A stretch of 64,000 nt of DNA from the NCBI GenBank assembly GCA_029547605.1, contig JAKPPB010000063.1, forward strand, positions 1 through 64,000, given 5' to 3'. Both the position numbers and the translations under genes were made by a program. The number at the start of each line of letters is the position of its first letter. Position 1 is the first letter of the stretch. Below, in pieces: positions 24,740 through 34,458 of this stretch. The stretch comes from Methanobacteriota archaeon (lineage in GTDB: Archaea > Halobacteriota > Methanomicrobia > Methanomicrobiales > Methanospirillaceae). The notes below the pieces were generated by a model. That model was not told where the DNA came from and made no database searches. It worked only from the letters and a program-made list of their open reading frames with translations.

Positions 24740-26593
24740 CTGATTGAGGTTCTGCTCGTCGATGACGAAGTATCCCTCCTTGACGTGACAAAGATCTTCC
24801 TCGAGAAGGGGGGTGATATGGCGATCTCGACTGCATTGAGCGCCAGTGAAGCCCTCGAGATCCTGAAGGCACGTGAATTCGATGTCATCGTATCGGATTA
24901 TGAAATGCCGCAGATGAATGGGATTGACCTCCTCCGGGCCACGAAGGCTGCCTACCCCCATATCCCCTTCATTATCTTTACCGGGCGAGGAAGGGAGCAT
25001 GTCGCAATCGAGGCCCTCAACCTTGGTGCAGCTTTTTACCTCCAGAAGGGCGGTCACCCCCGGTCTCAGTTTGCAGAGCTGCGGAACATGATCGAGCAGG
25101 CGGTGAGCCGGAAACGTGCTGAACTTGCACTCCGGAGGTCAGAGCAGAGGCTCTCTGATATCATCAATTTCCTCCCGGATGCGACTTTTGCGATCGACAG
25201 GGAAGGCAGGGTCATTGCCTGGAACTACTCCATCGAGGAGATGACGGGCGTCCCCGCGCGCGACATTCTCGGGAAGGGAAACTACGAGTACTCGATCCCC
25301 TTTTACGGTGAGAGGCGTCCAATCCTCATTGACCTCATCTTCGAATCTTCCGACGAGATAGCCAAGAGGTATTACGGGGTAGTCCACAAGAAAGGCGATC
25401 TTCTCATCGGTGAGACAGACCTCCCCAGGCTCGCTGGCCAGAAAGTGATCCTCTGGGGAAAAGCCTCCCCTCTCTATGACCACGACGGCAACATCATCGG
25501 TGCAATCGAATCAATCCGCGACGTGACAGAGCGCCGCCGGATGGAGGAGGCGCTCCGGGAGAGCGAAGCAAGGTACAAGGGGATTGTGGAGAGCCAGGAA
25601 GACCTCATCGCCCGTTTCCTCCCGGACGGAACATATATTTTCGCGAATCCTGCATTCTGCCGCTACTACGAAAGATCGTACGATGAGATCGTCGGGAGCC
25701 GGTTTCGCGCCCGCATCCCTCCGGATGAGCTCCCTCTTGTGCGAAAACATTTTAACTCTCTCACCCGTGAAAACCCGACTGGCTACATCCAGCACCGTGT
25801 AATACTGCCGGGAGGCGAGGTGAGGTGGCAGAGCTGGACTGACCAGGCGATCTTCGACGAGAAAGGGGAAATCCGGGAATACCAGTCGGTGGGAAGGGAC
25901 ATCACAGACATGGTCCAGGCTGAAGAGTCCCTGCAGATGGCAAACAGAAAGTTAAGCCTCCTTTCCCGTATCACAAGGCATGATATTCTCAACCAGGTCA
26001 CTGCACTCCTGCTCTACCTGGACATGGCAAAAGAGAATGCTGACAGCCCGTTGATGGCCGACCTCCTCGGGAAGATGGAGCGCGTTGGGCACAATATCGA
26101 ACGACAGGTTGCGTTCACAAAAGAATATGAGGATATTGGTGTGCACGCCCCTGTTTGGCAGGACATAAAGAAGGTCCTGCACGACGCCATTCATGCATTC
26201 GATCTCTCTCTTGTCCGCATCGAGTGCGATGTGAGGGACCTTGAGGTGTATGCCGACCCACTCCTCGAACGAGTGTTTTATAATCTCGTGGACAATGCAT
26301 TGAAACACGGTGGAGGCATCTCTGCGCTTGCAATCGGCATTACTATGAGTTCCTATGGGATCATCCTCTCGTTTGAAGATGATGGCATCGGGATCCCGTA
26401 TGATGAGAAGGAGAAGATCTTTGAGAAGGGATATGGAAAGAGCAGTGGTTTTGGCCTGTTCCTCGCGCGAGAGATCCTTGATATCACCGGTATCTCTATT
26501 ATCGAGACCGGGGAGCCTGGTATGGGAGCGAAGTTTGAAATATTCCTGCCGAAGGGAACGTTCAGGGTGATGAAACGGAATGATAATGACTAA
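24740..26593 (+). CDS. Hybrid sensor kinase: receiver-PAS-PAS-histidine kinase, apparent CTG start
   Basis: 617 aa if started at CTG 24740; the track's GTG at 24785 removes the first beta strand and acidic pocket of the receiver ('IEVLLVDDEVSLLD'). No ATG, GTG or TTG lies between the upstream in-frame stop and that strand, while GGAGTGAT precedes the CTG by 5 nt. The domains are receiver (about 1-120, 'VIVSDYEMPQMNG'), PAS ('IINFLPDATFAIDREGRV'), a second PAS ('VESQEDLIARFLPDGTYI'), the H-box 'RITRHDILNQVTAL' and an ATPase domain with 'NLVDNALKHGG' and 'GIGIPYDEKEKIF'. It likely senses a small ligand in the cytoplasm; no membrane segments are seen. Confidence 0.87.
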   Translation: MIEVLLVDDEVSLLDVTKIFLEKGGDMAISTALSASEALEILKAREFDVIVSDYEMPQMNGIDLLRATKAAYPHIPFIIFTGRGREHVAIEALNLGAAFYLQKGGHPRSQFAELRNMIEQAVSRKRAELALRRSEQRLSDIINFLPDATFAIDREGRVIAWNYSIEEMTGVPARDILGKGNYEYSIPFYGERRPILIDLIFESSDEIAKRYYGVVHKKGDLLIGETDLPRLAGQKVILWGKASPLYDHDGNIIGAIESIRDVTERRRMEEALRESEARYKGIVESQEDLIARFLPDGTYIFANPAFCRYYERSYDEIVGSRFRARIPPDELPLVRKHFNSLTRENPTGYIQHRVILPGGEVRWQSWTDQAIFDEKGEIREYQSVGRDITDMVQAEESLQMANRKLSLLSRITRHDILNQVTALLLYLDMAKENADSPLMADLLGKMERVGHNIERQVAFTKEYEDIGVHAPVWQDIKKVLHDAIHAFDLSLVRIECDVRDLEVYADPLLERVFYNLVDNALKHGGGISALAIGITMSSYGIILSFEDDGIGIPYDEKEKIFEKGYGKSSGFGLFLAREILDITGISIIETGEPGMGAKFEIFLPKGTFRVMKRNDND

Positions 26594-26680
26594 TGACCAT
26601 ATTTTTGCAGATCATCAGGTTAATAAAGCAGGTGTTGCAGATACCCTGATGCTGAAAGGGACAGGAGGGGGTATGAGAAG

Positions 26681-27058
26681 GTGACGAAATCAATCCTGAT
26701 TGTTGAAGACGATCCCGTCATCAGCCAGCTGATATCATGGCGCCTGAAGAAACTTGGGTACGAGGTGAAAGGTACTGCACAGACCGTAAAAGAGGCAATT
26801 TCCCAGATCAGATCAGGGACCCCGGACCTTGTCCTGATCGACATCATCCTTGCGGGAGGAGATGACGGGACCGCACTTGGCTCGCAGATCAGGCGAGAAT
26901 ATGGTATCCCCTTCATTTACCTGACTGCACATTCAGACGACGATACCCTCTCCCGTGCAATCGATACCGGCCCGAGCGGATTTTTGCTCAAGCCCTTCAA
27001 GGACGAGGAGCTGAAGGTGGCAATCGAGGTCGCACTCAAGCAGGTACCGGGTGCATGA
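26681..27058 (+). CDS. Stand-alone receiver-domain response regulator
   Basis: 125 aa, a single receiver domain. The acidic pair is in 'ILIVEDDPVISQLI', the phosphoacceptor Asp in 'DLVLIDIILAGG' near residue 50, then Thr in 'FIYLTAHSD' and Lys in 'GFLLKPFKDEEL'. It starts with GTG. Lying 87 bp after the hybrid kinase on the same strand, it may be its phosphotransfer partner. No output domain is present. Confidence 0.9.
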   Translation: MTKSILIVEDDPVISQLISWRLKKLGYEVKGTAQTVKEAISQIRSGTPDLVLIDIILAGGDDGTALGSQIRREYGIPFIYLTAHSDDDTLSRAIDTGPSGFLLKPFKDEELKVAIEVALKQVPGA

Positions 27059-27185
27059 TGATAGTGGGGGGCTACCCTTGTATCCTCAATAATCAAAGCC
27101 CTTGTTTGATACCAGTGTCACAAGATCACGTCTTTCTTACTTTTTTCATTACCTTTAAATGAGGGTCTGCAGAGGGAGATAGTAC

Positions 27186-27893
27186 ATGTGGTTGCGCTCC
27201 CTTCATCTTCTTGCGACAGTCCTCGTGATCCTGCTGGTCCATGGAGCCCCAGTTATTGCGGACGACTGCGGATGCGGAAGTGATCCTGGTTCCGGCGATT
27301 CACCGGATGGAGGCAGCGCTGCGGGTTATGGCTCCTCAAGTGACCCCGCAGCCTTTGCGGCAGCCGGAAGGGATCTTACCATGAGTGGGCGCTATCAGGA
27401 GGCACTCGACGCATTCAACGATTCCCTCAGCCTCGATCCCAACAATGCCCAGACATTGATGGGAAAAGCGGAAGTCCTCTTCCTCCTGCAGCGCTACCCT
27501 GAAGCTGCCGGGGTGTACCGGAGAGTGGTGGAGATCGATCCACGCCACGATGGCGCATATTTCTGCCTCGGCAATACCTACCTTGTCATGAAGGAGTACC
27601 AGGCCGCGGCAGACGCGTACGAGCGATCGCTTGGTATCCGACCCGCGAACATTCCCGCGGCCGAGAACCTCAGGGTTGCCCGGTCGTATCTCGAAGAGCG
27701 CGTGCCAACAGGGACACCGATCGCGGAACTTTTTGTCACTATGGAACAGATAACCCCTGGAGCAAGCACGCCTCTGCCGCCAGGACCCATCACCACACCT
27801 ACGACAGCGCGCTCTGCACCCCTCCTGCATGGGTGGATAGGCGTGATCTCGCTTGTGCTCTCAATTGCGGTCGCCATTGCAGGAAAGAGGTAG
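27186..27893 (+). CDS. Secreted, membrane-anchored TPR protein
   Basis: 235 aa. A signal peptide ('LHLLATVLVILLVHGAPVIA') is followed by a Cys-Gly-Asp-Ser-rich linker ('DDCGCGSDPGSGDSPDGG'), about three TPR repeats (about residues 55-165, 'ALDAFNDSLSLDPNNAQTLM'), a Thr/Pro-rich stalk and a C-terminal membrane helix with basic end. This places the TPRs outside the cell, tethered to the membrane. The function is unknown; it may organise envelope proteins. A TATA-like CCTTTAAATG lies about 30 bp before the ATG, so the mRNA leader is very short. Confidence 0.75.
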   Translation: MWLRSLHLLATVLVILLVHGAPVIADDCGCGSDPGSGDSPDGGSAAGYGSSSDPAAFAAAGRDLTMSGRYQEALDAFNDSLSLDPNNAQTLMGKAEVLFLLQRYPEAAGVYRRVVEIDPRHDGAYFCLGNTYLVMKEYQAAADAYERSLGIRPANIPAAENLRVARSYLEERVPTGTPIAELFVTMEQITPGASTPLPPGPITTPTTARSAPLLHGWIGVISLVLSIAVAIAGKR

Positions 27894-27945
27894 TTAAAAG
27901 ACACTCCTTTCCATGAATAGGGCAATACACCATGCAGAAGCGGGG

Positions 27946-28476
27946 ATGAACATTCTCATCACCGGCGCACCTGGATGCGGAAAGACCACCCTTATCGAAA
28001 ATGTCGCGAGGGAGCTTGCAGGTGCTCACCCTGCAGGTTTTATTACGAGGGAGATCAGAGACGCGGGAGAGAGGAGAGGGTTTGCACTGGTCTCATTCTG
28101 CGGCAGGAACGGCATCCTTGCCCACGTCAGTATAAAATCCCAGTGGCGTGTGGGGAAGTACGGAGTTGACGTCCCTGGTTTTGAGGCCTTCCTCCAAGAA
28201 TTGCACCTTTCAGACGCACGACTCGTGATCATCGACGAGATAGGAAAGATGGAATGCCTCTCTCCTCTCTTTCGCACGCGTGTGACGGAAGTCCTGGACA
28301 GCCCTTGCGTGCTGGTGGCCAGCATCGCTCTCAGGGGCACACCGTTCATTGAGGCGCTCAAGTCACGGAGAGATGTCGAGATCTATTCCCTGGACCGCCG
28401 GAACCAGGAACAGGTGGCAGGAGACGTTACGATGAGAGTAAGGGGGGCGCTCTGTATCACGGGCAGGGGATCATGA
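27946..28476 (+). CDS. THEP1-family nucleoside-triphosphatase
   Basis: 176 aa from the ATG at 27946, where the family's usual 'MNILITGAPGCGKTTL' begins; the track's start is 11 codons upstream. Walker A is 'GAPGCGKTT' and Walker B 'LVIIDEIGKMECLS'. The THEP1 family hydrolyses ATP and other nucleotides slowly and its cellular role is not settled. Further conserved elements are 'AGFITREIRDAGERRGF' and 'CVLVASIALRG'. The gene is on the same strand as its neighbours. Confidence 0.87.
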   Translation: MNILITGAPGCGKTTLIENVARELAGAHPAGFITREIRDAGERRGFALVSFCGRNGILAHVSIKSQWRVGKYGVDVPGFEAFLQELHLSDARLVIIDEIGKMECLSPLFRTRVTEVLDSPCVLVASIALRGTPFIEALKSRRDVEIYSLDRRNQEQVAGDVTMRVRGALCITGRGS

Positions 28477-28547
28477 GTCTCTTTGTGGTGAGACCCTAAA
28501 TTGGGGAAGCCATAAGTGGAAACAGGGCCAAAGAGAGTATTGAGCGT

Positions 28548-29903
28548 ATGGAATCCGTCAAGTCCGTAATCCTCGCAGGCGGTATAGGTACCCGACTGTG
28601 GCCGCTCTCGCGCACTCACAACCCGAAACAGTTCCTGAAAATCAACGGGACCTCCCTCTTCCAGGATACCTGGCAGAGGGCGCTTCGGATATCCGGGCCC
28701 GATGAGATATTTGTGGTGACAAACCATGCACACCAGTACCTTGTCAGGAACCAACTCGAGGAGATTGGAATCCATGTGCCCGATGAGAGGATCTTAAAGG
28801 AGCCGGTGGGGAGAAATACGCTGCCAGCCATCACGTGGGCGCTGCAGCATGTCGAGGAAGAGTTTGGGACCAGTGACGTGGTGGTCTTCCCAAGTGATCA
28901 TTACCTCGACGTTGGGGCCATGGACGAGATTTCGGCGGCGAGGAGTATATCCACCCAGTACCTCGTCACCTTCGGTGTCGTTCCCACGCACCCCTACACA
29001 GGATATGGGTACATTGACCCAGGCGAACCCTTACCTCTCGGGGCACGTGTACGCAGGTTCCGGGAGAAACCGGATTACAACACGGCAAAGATATACATGG
29101 ACGCAGGGTTCCTGTGGAACAGCGGGATATTTCTCTTCTCGACGGGCGTCTTCTTCGACGAACTTGCGAAGCACCAGCCAGACCTCTATTCCCGGTTCAG
29201 GGAGGGGATAAGGGAGTACGGAAGCCTCCCCCCCCTCTCCATCGACTATGGGCTCCTCGAGAAATCGGAGAAGGTGGCGGTGGTCCCCCTGAAAGCCAAG
29301 TGGACCGATCTGGGGACGTTCCGTGCCTGGTATGATCACAGGCCGCACGATGGTTCCGGCAATGCGGGTCATGCAGAGATGATTGACTCGGCGCGCAATT
29401 TTGTCTATGCACCGGGAAAACATACGGCGCTGATCGGGGTGCAGGATCTTGTACTTGTCGATACCGGCGACGCCCTCCTTGCCTGCCACATGGACTCGAC
29501 AGAGAAGGTAAGCGAACTTGTGAAGCGGTTCCAGGAACGCGGCGACACCATCGCCGATTACCACCTCCAGGTGCATCGGCCCTGGGGCTTCTATACCGAT
29601 CTTGAACGGTCCAGGTTCTTCCGGATAAAGAGAGTGACGGTCAAGCCCGGCAAGAAACTCTCACTGCAGATGCACCATCACCGGAGCGAGCACTGGATTG
29701 TCGTGAGTGGCATGGCGGACGTGATCCTGGGCGACCGCACCATTCACCTGCGGCAGGGAGAAAGCACGTTCGTCCCTGCCGGCACGAAACACAGGCTGGC
29801 CAATACCGGGAAGATACCCCTCGAGGTCATCGAGGTCCAGATCGGCGAGTACCTTGAAGAGGACGACATCACCCGGTTCTCCGATGACTATCACCGGACG
29901 TAA
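28548..29903 (+). CDS. manC: Bifunctional mannose-1-phosphate guanylyltransferase/mannose-6-phosphate isomerase
   Basis: 451 aa. The nucleotidyltransferase domain opens with 'VILAGGIGTRLWPLSR' and 'NPKQFLKI', with 'VFPSDHYL' near residue 108. The C-terminal cupin domain (about 340-445) has 'HRPWGFYTDLERSRFFRIK' and the metal-binding 'QMHHHRSEHWIVV'. It produces GDP-mannose from mannose-1-phosphate, and the cupin half interconverts fructose- and mannose-6-phosphate. GDP-mannose would supply the glycosyltransferases of the glycan island and the dolichyl-phosphate-sugar enzyme at 43795. It lies 71 bp after the THEP1 gene. Confidence 0.92.
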   Translation: MESVKSVILAGGIGTRLWPLSRTHNPKQFLKINGTSLFQDTWQRALRISGPDEIFVVTNHAHQYLVRNQLEEIGIHVPDERILKEPVGRNTLPAITWALQHVEEEFGTSDVVVFPSDHYLDVGAMDEISAARSISTQYLVTFGVVPTHPYTGYGYIDPGEPLPLGARVRRFREKPDYNTAKIYMDAGFLWNSGIFLFSTGVFFDELAKHQPDLYSRFREGIREYGSLPPLSIDYGLLEKSEKVAVVPLKAKWTDLGTFRAWYDHRPHDGSGNAGHAEMIDSARNFVYAPGKHTALIGVQDLVLVDTGDALLACHMDSTEKVSELVKRFQERGDTIADYHLQVHRPWGFYTDLERSRFFRIKRVTVKPGKKLSLQMHHHRSEHWIVVSGMADVILGDRTIHLRQGESTFVPAGTKHRLANTGKIPLEVIEVQIGEYLEEDDITRFSDDYHRT

Positions 29904-30067
29904 GGGAATATTTTGTTGGTCCATGATGCAGGTTCCCGGCAGCCGGAGCGCACGTCTCGTGGCAGGTCTCGCAGATGGCAGTGCCGCTCCCCCGTGGCCG
30001 GAGATGTTGGAGCTCGAGGTATGATGGTTCAATCAACACACGAGGCGACACCCGGGTGAAACTGCGC

Positions 30068-31144
30068 ATGGAAAGGAATGATACATCCAGCATAAGAGAT
30101 GGTTCTGCAGGGGTCCGCCAGATTGTGATGGTCCTGCATGGACCCGAGATCTTTGATTCGGGAAATGCCGCGTGGCTTGCGAAAGTGCTCTCTCCGAAGC
30201 GGATCCTGGTCGCCGGTGTCATGGCAAGGGCCGCGGCGGAAGAATCCGGCCTTCCGAGCGAATTCATGTGCGTTCCCCCGAGCGTGGCGATACGGGCACT
30301 CGGGGAGCCAGGATTCCTCGCAAACCAGGGAAAGAACCCTGATTCGGGGCGAATATTCGGCGAGATGGTCGCCTCCCGCGTAGGGGGGGAGGGGCTTATT
30401 CAGGTGGAATGCGCATCCAGGGAGGTCATCTGTTGGAACAGGAATGCCGACGCGACTGCAGTCGACATCTCAGAGAGGACGGGGTATCCAATCCTCGAGA
30501 GAATTGCTCCTGTTCGTTCCTTTGACCAGGGATTCCGAATCATTCGTGGCTGCGTATCCGGGGAAGCGGTGTTTGTCAACGGGATCGTAATAGGGACCGC
30601 AACAGGCCCCGAGGTCATCATCCGTTCTGACGGGGGTGAGGTCATCGCGGTGTCGGGGATCAGGATCAAGCCGCATGGCCTTGAGAAACTGAGGAGGGCG
30701 GGGCCGGTGGATGTGAGCCGTGCCTGGTGCAAGACGGGAAACCTCAGGTCGAGGTCACCCATTTCCGCTCAACGCCGGGTTTGTACGGGAAGGGTGATCT
30801 TCATTGACCATTGCGGCCACCACCTCTACAAGGAGATCGGCGAGAAGGATGTCTGCGGGATGGTGACAGTTGGAGACGACACTACCGCAGTCTGCGGGCA
30901 TATCGGGGCGCATCTTGGCATCCCCGTTCTTGGCATCGTTGATGGAGACAGCGACAACATTGTTCCGGAAAGGTACGCGGAAGGGTCGCTCCTGGCGATC
31001 GCAAAAGGGGTCTCAGACGATGACCTTGGAAAAGAGATCTCGCATCTTATCCCAGGGGGAAGTACTTCCTGGGACGTATGCGTCAGTCACATCCTCGCAG
31101 CCATTGGCAACAGGGCAGAGATCCGAAAACCCCCTATGAAGTGA
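30068..31144 (+). CDS. DUF2117 methanogen-specific protein
   Basis: 358 aa from the ATG at 30068, which has GGTGA about 10 nt upstream; the track's earlier start is less likely. 'QIVMVLHGPEIFDSG' near residue 18 is the typical DUF2117 opening. The C-terminal part ('VTVGDDTTAVCGHIGAHLGIP' and 'GIVDGDSD') suggests a Rossmann-like fold, which is inference. The family is confined to methanogens in my knowledge and has no assigned function. No metal-binding or membrane motifs stand out. Confidence 0.8.
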   Translation: MERNDTSSIRDGSAGVRQIVMVLHGPEIFDSGNAAWLAKVLSPKRILVAGVMARAAAEESGLPSEFMCVPPSVAIRALGEPGFLANQGKNPDSGRIFGEMVASRVGGEGLIQVECASREVICWNRNADATAVDISERTGYPILERIAPVRSFDQGFRIIRGCVSGEAVFVNGIVIGTATGPEVIIRSDGGEVIAVSGIRIKPHGLEKLRRAGPVDVSRAWCKTGNLRSRSPISAQRRVCTGRVIFIDHCGHHLYKEIGEKDVCGMVTVGDDTTAVCGHIGAHLGIPVLGIVDGDSDNIVPERYAEGSLLAIAKGVSDDDLGKEISHLIPGGSTSWDVCVSHILAAIGNRAEIRKPPMK

Positions 31145-31330
31145 CCTGTCCCATTCGAGTCCTGTTGCGGGGGTGATGGGCTTACCAACGCATTTGAACC
31201 TTGGGGCCTGAAGGATGCTCGGGGATTTTTCCTGATCCAAAGCATATGAACAGTCAACACCCAGGGGAAAGTATGCCCTCTCCAGTTCAGATGAAAAGAG
31301 CCATACACGGGAAAACATCCCCTGCCTTGC

Positions 31331-32995
31331 TCACTTCTTCTGACGGAGATAGCGTTCCCGTATCCCCTCAAGGGTCTCAATGTCTGCGATCCCCTTGTCG
31401 TCTCGGGCGCGGATGAACCGAGGGAACCGGAGGGCATATCCGCACTCGTAATTCGGGCTCTCCTGAATCTCCGAGTATCCAACTTCGAATACTAAGAACG
31501 GCTCCAACTGGACTTCCTTGCCTGATTCCGAGACGACGTGGTCTGAGAGAAGCTCATAGAGCTCTGCGAGCTGCTCATCCGAGAAGCCGGTCGCGACCTT
31601 GCTTACGGCAGTGAGCTCCCCCTGGTCCTGGCATGCGAGCAGGAAAGAGCCGAATACATGAGCCCTCTTGCCTTCGCCCCACTCGGCCCCGATGACCGCA
31701 AGATCCAGGGTGTCAACTGACGGCTTGATCTTCAGCCAGTTCTTGCCGCGGATGCCAGGGGTGTAAGGGGATGAGAGCACTTTGATCATCAGTCCCTCGT
31801 GGCCCGCGGTCAGGCTTTCCTGGTATACCCTCTCAATCTCGCCTGGATCGCTGCTCACCACCTGGGGTGCGATATGGCCAGAGAGTACGGAAAGGAGGCG
31901 AGCCCTCCTTTCGATGAGGGGGAGGTCGATCAGTGTCTCACCGTCAAGGTAGAGGATATCGAAGACGAATGGCTGGACCTTTACCTCCTTCTGCATCTCC
32001 TCGATCCCATGTTTCCTTCGGAACCGTCTGAGCACGGTCTGGAACGGGAGGGGTTTTCCATCCCTGACCGCGATCACCTCCCCGTCAAGGATCACGTCGT
32101 GGGTCGTCGCCCCGCCAAGAACCCTGAGCACATCAGGGAGGGCATCGGTGACATCCTCGAGTTTTCTCGAGTAAATCCTGCGCTCTTCACCTGCCTTGTG
32201 GAACTGGAACCTGCTGCCGTCATACTTGAATTCGGCGGCAACTGCCCCGTTCTCCTCAATCGCGCCGGAGATGGTCCCCTGCTGTGCAAGCATCATCTTC
32301 ACCGGGTGAAACGGCATGATGCGCACTTCACGGAGGGCTTTTTCTCCTGCCCGTGCAAGCATCGCCACTTCGCCAAGGTCGTTTCTTGCCTGGTATGCAT
32401 GCTCTACGTCGCGCGGGTCGACAGAGAAGGCCTTGGCGATGGCATCCCGAATAATGCCTTCCCCAACCCCGATCCTCAGGTCTTCCATGAGGAGACGTGC
32501 GAGGTAACGGCCTTCCAGGGGCGATGCGTTCTGAAAGAGGCTCTGGATGAGGGATAACTTCTCCTGCTGGGAGGCACGTCCACCCTGGCGGGCAATCTTC
32601 TCAAGCTTCCTGTAGACCCCCGCGAGGTCGAGTTCCTGGGAAAAGAGCGGAGTCTGGATGGTTGCCGCCCTTGATGACCTGCGCGACATCTTCTTCTGCT
32701 CGAGTATTGCCTGGACTGCGAGTCCTGCGTCCCCGCGCCGATTGATCTCCCCAATCACGTCGCTCCTGGAACCGTCGACAATGAGCGTGATCGCATCATA
32801 GAGGAGGTTTGGGCCAATCCCCATCTTGAGGGGGCTCCAGTCAGGGAAGATCTTTCCAGTCACAAACTGGACGAAGATAGGGAGATCAATCTCGTCGAGC
32901 CCCGAAATCACGCGGGAGATTGCTTCGGTCATCTCCAGGCGTCCCGATATTCCCTCGATCTCCTCGCAGATCCTGGCAAATTCTGCAAATTTCAT
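31331..32995 (-). CDS. lig: ATP-dependent DNA ligase
   Basis: 554 aa from the ATG at 32995, the normal length; the track's extra 24 residues are not family-like. The order is an N-terminal DNA-binding domain, adenylation domain and OB-fold. The adenylated lysine is in motif I '[13 protein letters not shown]' near residue 245; motif III is '[10 protein letters not shown]', motif IV '[10 protein letters not shown]' and motif V 'NWLKIKPS'. It seals nicks after Okazaki-fragment processing, together with the FEN1 encoded at 52300. It is divergent from the helical-repeat gene at 33145. Confidence 0.95.
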   Translation of the reverse strand: MKFAEFARICEEIEGISGRLEMTEAISRVISGLDEIDLPIFVQFVTGKIFPDWSPLKMGIGPNLLYDAITLIVDGSRSDVIGEINRRGDAGLAVQAILEQKKMSRRSSRAATIQTPLFSQELDLAGVYRKLEKIARQGGRASQQEKLSLIQSLFQNASPLEGRYLARLLMEDLRIGVGEGIIRDAIAKAFSVDPRDVEHAYQARNDLGEVAMLARAGEKALREVRIMPFHPVKMMLAQQGTISGAIEENGAVAAEFKYDGSRFQFHKAGEERRIYSRKLEDVTDALPDVLRVLGGATTHDVILDGEVIAVRDGKPLPFQTVLRRFRRKHGIEEMQKEVKVQPFVFDILYLDGETLIDLPLIERRARLLSVLSGHIAPQVVSSDPGEIERVYQESLTAGHEGLMIKVLSSPYTPGIRGKNWLKIKPSVDTLDLAVIGAEWGEGKRAHVFGSFLLACQDQGELTAVSKVATGFSDEQLAELYELLSDHVVSESGKEVQLEPFLVFEVGYSEIQESPNYECGYALRFPRFIRARDDKGIADIETLEGIRERYLRQKK

Positions 32996-33111
32996 GATAG
33001 CATAGATGTGGAGAATAGTCACTTTCGGCGAGGATAAGGGTTCCTCCCTGGGGGGATGCACGTTCACTCAGAGAGGTGTGTGCCGCGGACCTCTCTCACG
33101 TTGGATCAACG

Positions 33112-33120
33112 TTCTTATAT
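33112..33120 (+). promoter_or_regulatory. TATA box positioned for a leaderless mRNA
   Basis: TTCTTATAT is centred about 28 bp before the ATG at 33145. TBP-directed initiation about 26 bp downstream would start the mRNA at or next to the start codon. Confidence 0.5.
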
Positions 33121-33144
33121 TCTCAAGGATTATTCCTGTACATA

Positions 33145-34338
33145 ATGCCGGAGGAGTGGATCCCGGATGCCCTCATCGAGCAGAAGATGGGGCAGACCAA
33201 GCGGGAGATGATGGAGTACATCGAAAAGAATTCAGAGAAGATAGACTCAAACCTCCCTATCTTCTTCGGCCACGTCGTTTCAATCCTGGAGAAGAGCTAT
33301 CCCGATATCCCTGACCAGGCATACGACCGGTTCATTGACGACGTAACAGTAAAAGTCCTCGAAGAGAGCAGGCGATCTACTGATATCGAGTACATCGAGA
33401 AGCTCTTCCGGCATGCGACCCGGGTAAAACGGAAGTACACCGGAAGGGCCATATTCGATATCGTGCTTGGGATCAAGTTGATCGACAACGGCAAGTATAC
33501 GGATGCGATCGAGGTTCTCAAGAAGTACAGGACGGTTGATGCGATGGTCTGCACCGCGATCGCCTTCTGCTATTATGAACTCTCCTCGCTTGAGCTGCCC
33601 CCAGACAAGAAACCTGACAAGTCCACCACGAGTGCGATGGCGCTCAGCGCAAGAGAGCAGATGATCGAGCTTGCCCGCCTTCGTCCCCCGGTCAACCGGT
33701 TGCGGTTCCCGCAGGTAGTTCAGGAACTCCGGGTGAACAAGATTTTCTGGTTCATGATCAGGCTTGCCATCGACTGGTTCCCGAACGAGCCCGAATACCT
33801 GAAGATCGGCCTTGAGAAGGCAAAGAAGGACGGGAACAGGGAGATGAGGGGAGAACTCCTCAAGATCGCTTCCGAGCGCTACTACAATGACATGTTCTTC
33901 CTGCGGGACCTCTACCACTTCAAGCTGGAAGGGAGGGATGCAGGAGGGGCGACTGCCGTAGTGCGGCAGATGATGCAGCAGCATCCAGACGAGCTCGAGC
34001 CCGTATATTACGGCCTGCAGCTCTCCATCATCTCGTCCCAGGAGTCCGCCTACCAGAAGTTCCGGAGTACTGCCCTCACAAAGAAGATGCCAGCCCACAT
34101 CGTCCTGATGCTCGATCTCTCGTTCATGATCATATCCGGAAAAAAGGCTGAAGCGGAGGTCATGCTTGAGGATACAAAAAAGAAACTGCCGGCACTCGGG
34201 TATTACCTCGGAGTGCTCGAGTACCTGATGGGTGATATCTTCTCAGAAGACGAGAAGCGTTCCAGGTCCGCAAAGAAGCTCTTTCTTGATTCGATCGACA
34301 TGTACAGCCTCAAGTTGCTGAAGATGAAGGAAGGATAA
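33145..34338 (+). CDS. Unrecognised helical-repeat (TPR-like) protein
   Basis: 397 aa from the ATG at 33145, supported by a TATA box about 28 bp upstream. The protein is almost wholly alpha-helical by composition, with Lys/Glu-rich amphipathic stretches and TPR-like pairs such as 'IVLGIKLIDNGKYTDAIEVL' and 'LVVRQMMQQHPDEL'-like 'VVRQMMQQHPDELEPVYYGL'. No signal peptide or membrane segment is visible. I do not recognise the family; it may be specific to Methanomicrobiales. It is divergent from DNA ligase, sharing a short promoter region, which says little about its job. Confidence 0.7.
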   Translation: MPEEWIPDALIEQKMGQTKREMMEYIEKNSEKIDSNLPIFFGHVVSILEKSYPDIPDQAYDRFIDDVTVKVLEESRRSTDIEYIEKLFRHATRVKRKYTGRAIFDIVLGIKLIDNGKYTDAIEVLKKYRTVDAMVCTAIAFCYYELSSLELPPDKKPDKSTTSAMALSAREQMIELARLRPPVNRLRFPQVVQELRVNKIFWFMIRLAIDWFPNEPEYLKIGLEKAKKDGNREMRGELLKIASERYYNDMFFLRDLYHFKLEGRDAGGATAVVRQMMQQHPDELEPVYYGLQLSIISSQESAYQKFRSTALTKKMPAHIVLMLDLSFMIISGKKAEAEVMLEDTKKKLPALGYYLGVLEYLMGDIFSEDEKRSRSAKKLFLDSIDMYSLKLLKMKEG

Positions 34339-34458
34339 AGCCTTCGTGATGAGTCCACCGTGAAATCAATTCACAGGTACGCCTCTTCCTCCTTTCGGCA
34401 GGTACAAAAAAAATCACCTTGTGACCCGCCCCTCCTGCCACGACAGGCTGCCTCTCAC

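Noticed and set aside
31799-32557. 252-codon plus-strand ORF inside the DNA ligase gene
   Set aside because: Antisense shadow of a gene with all ligase motifs.
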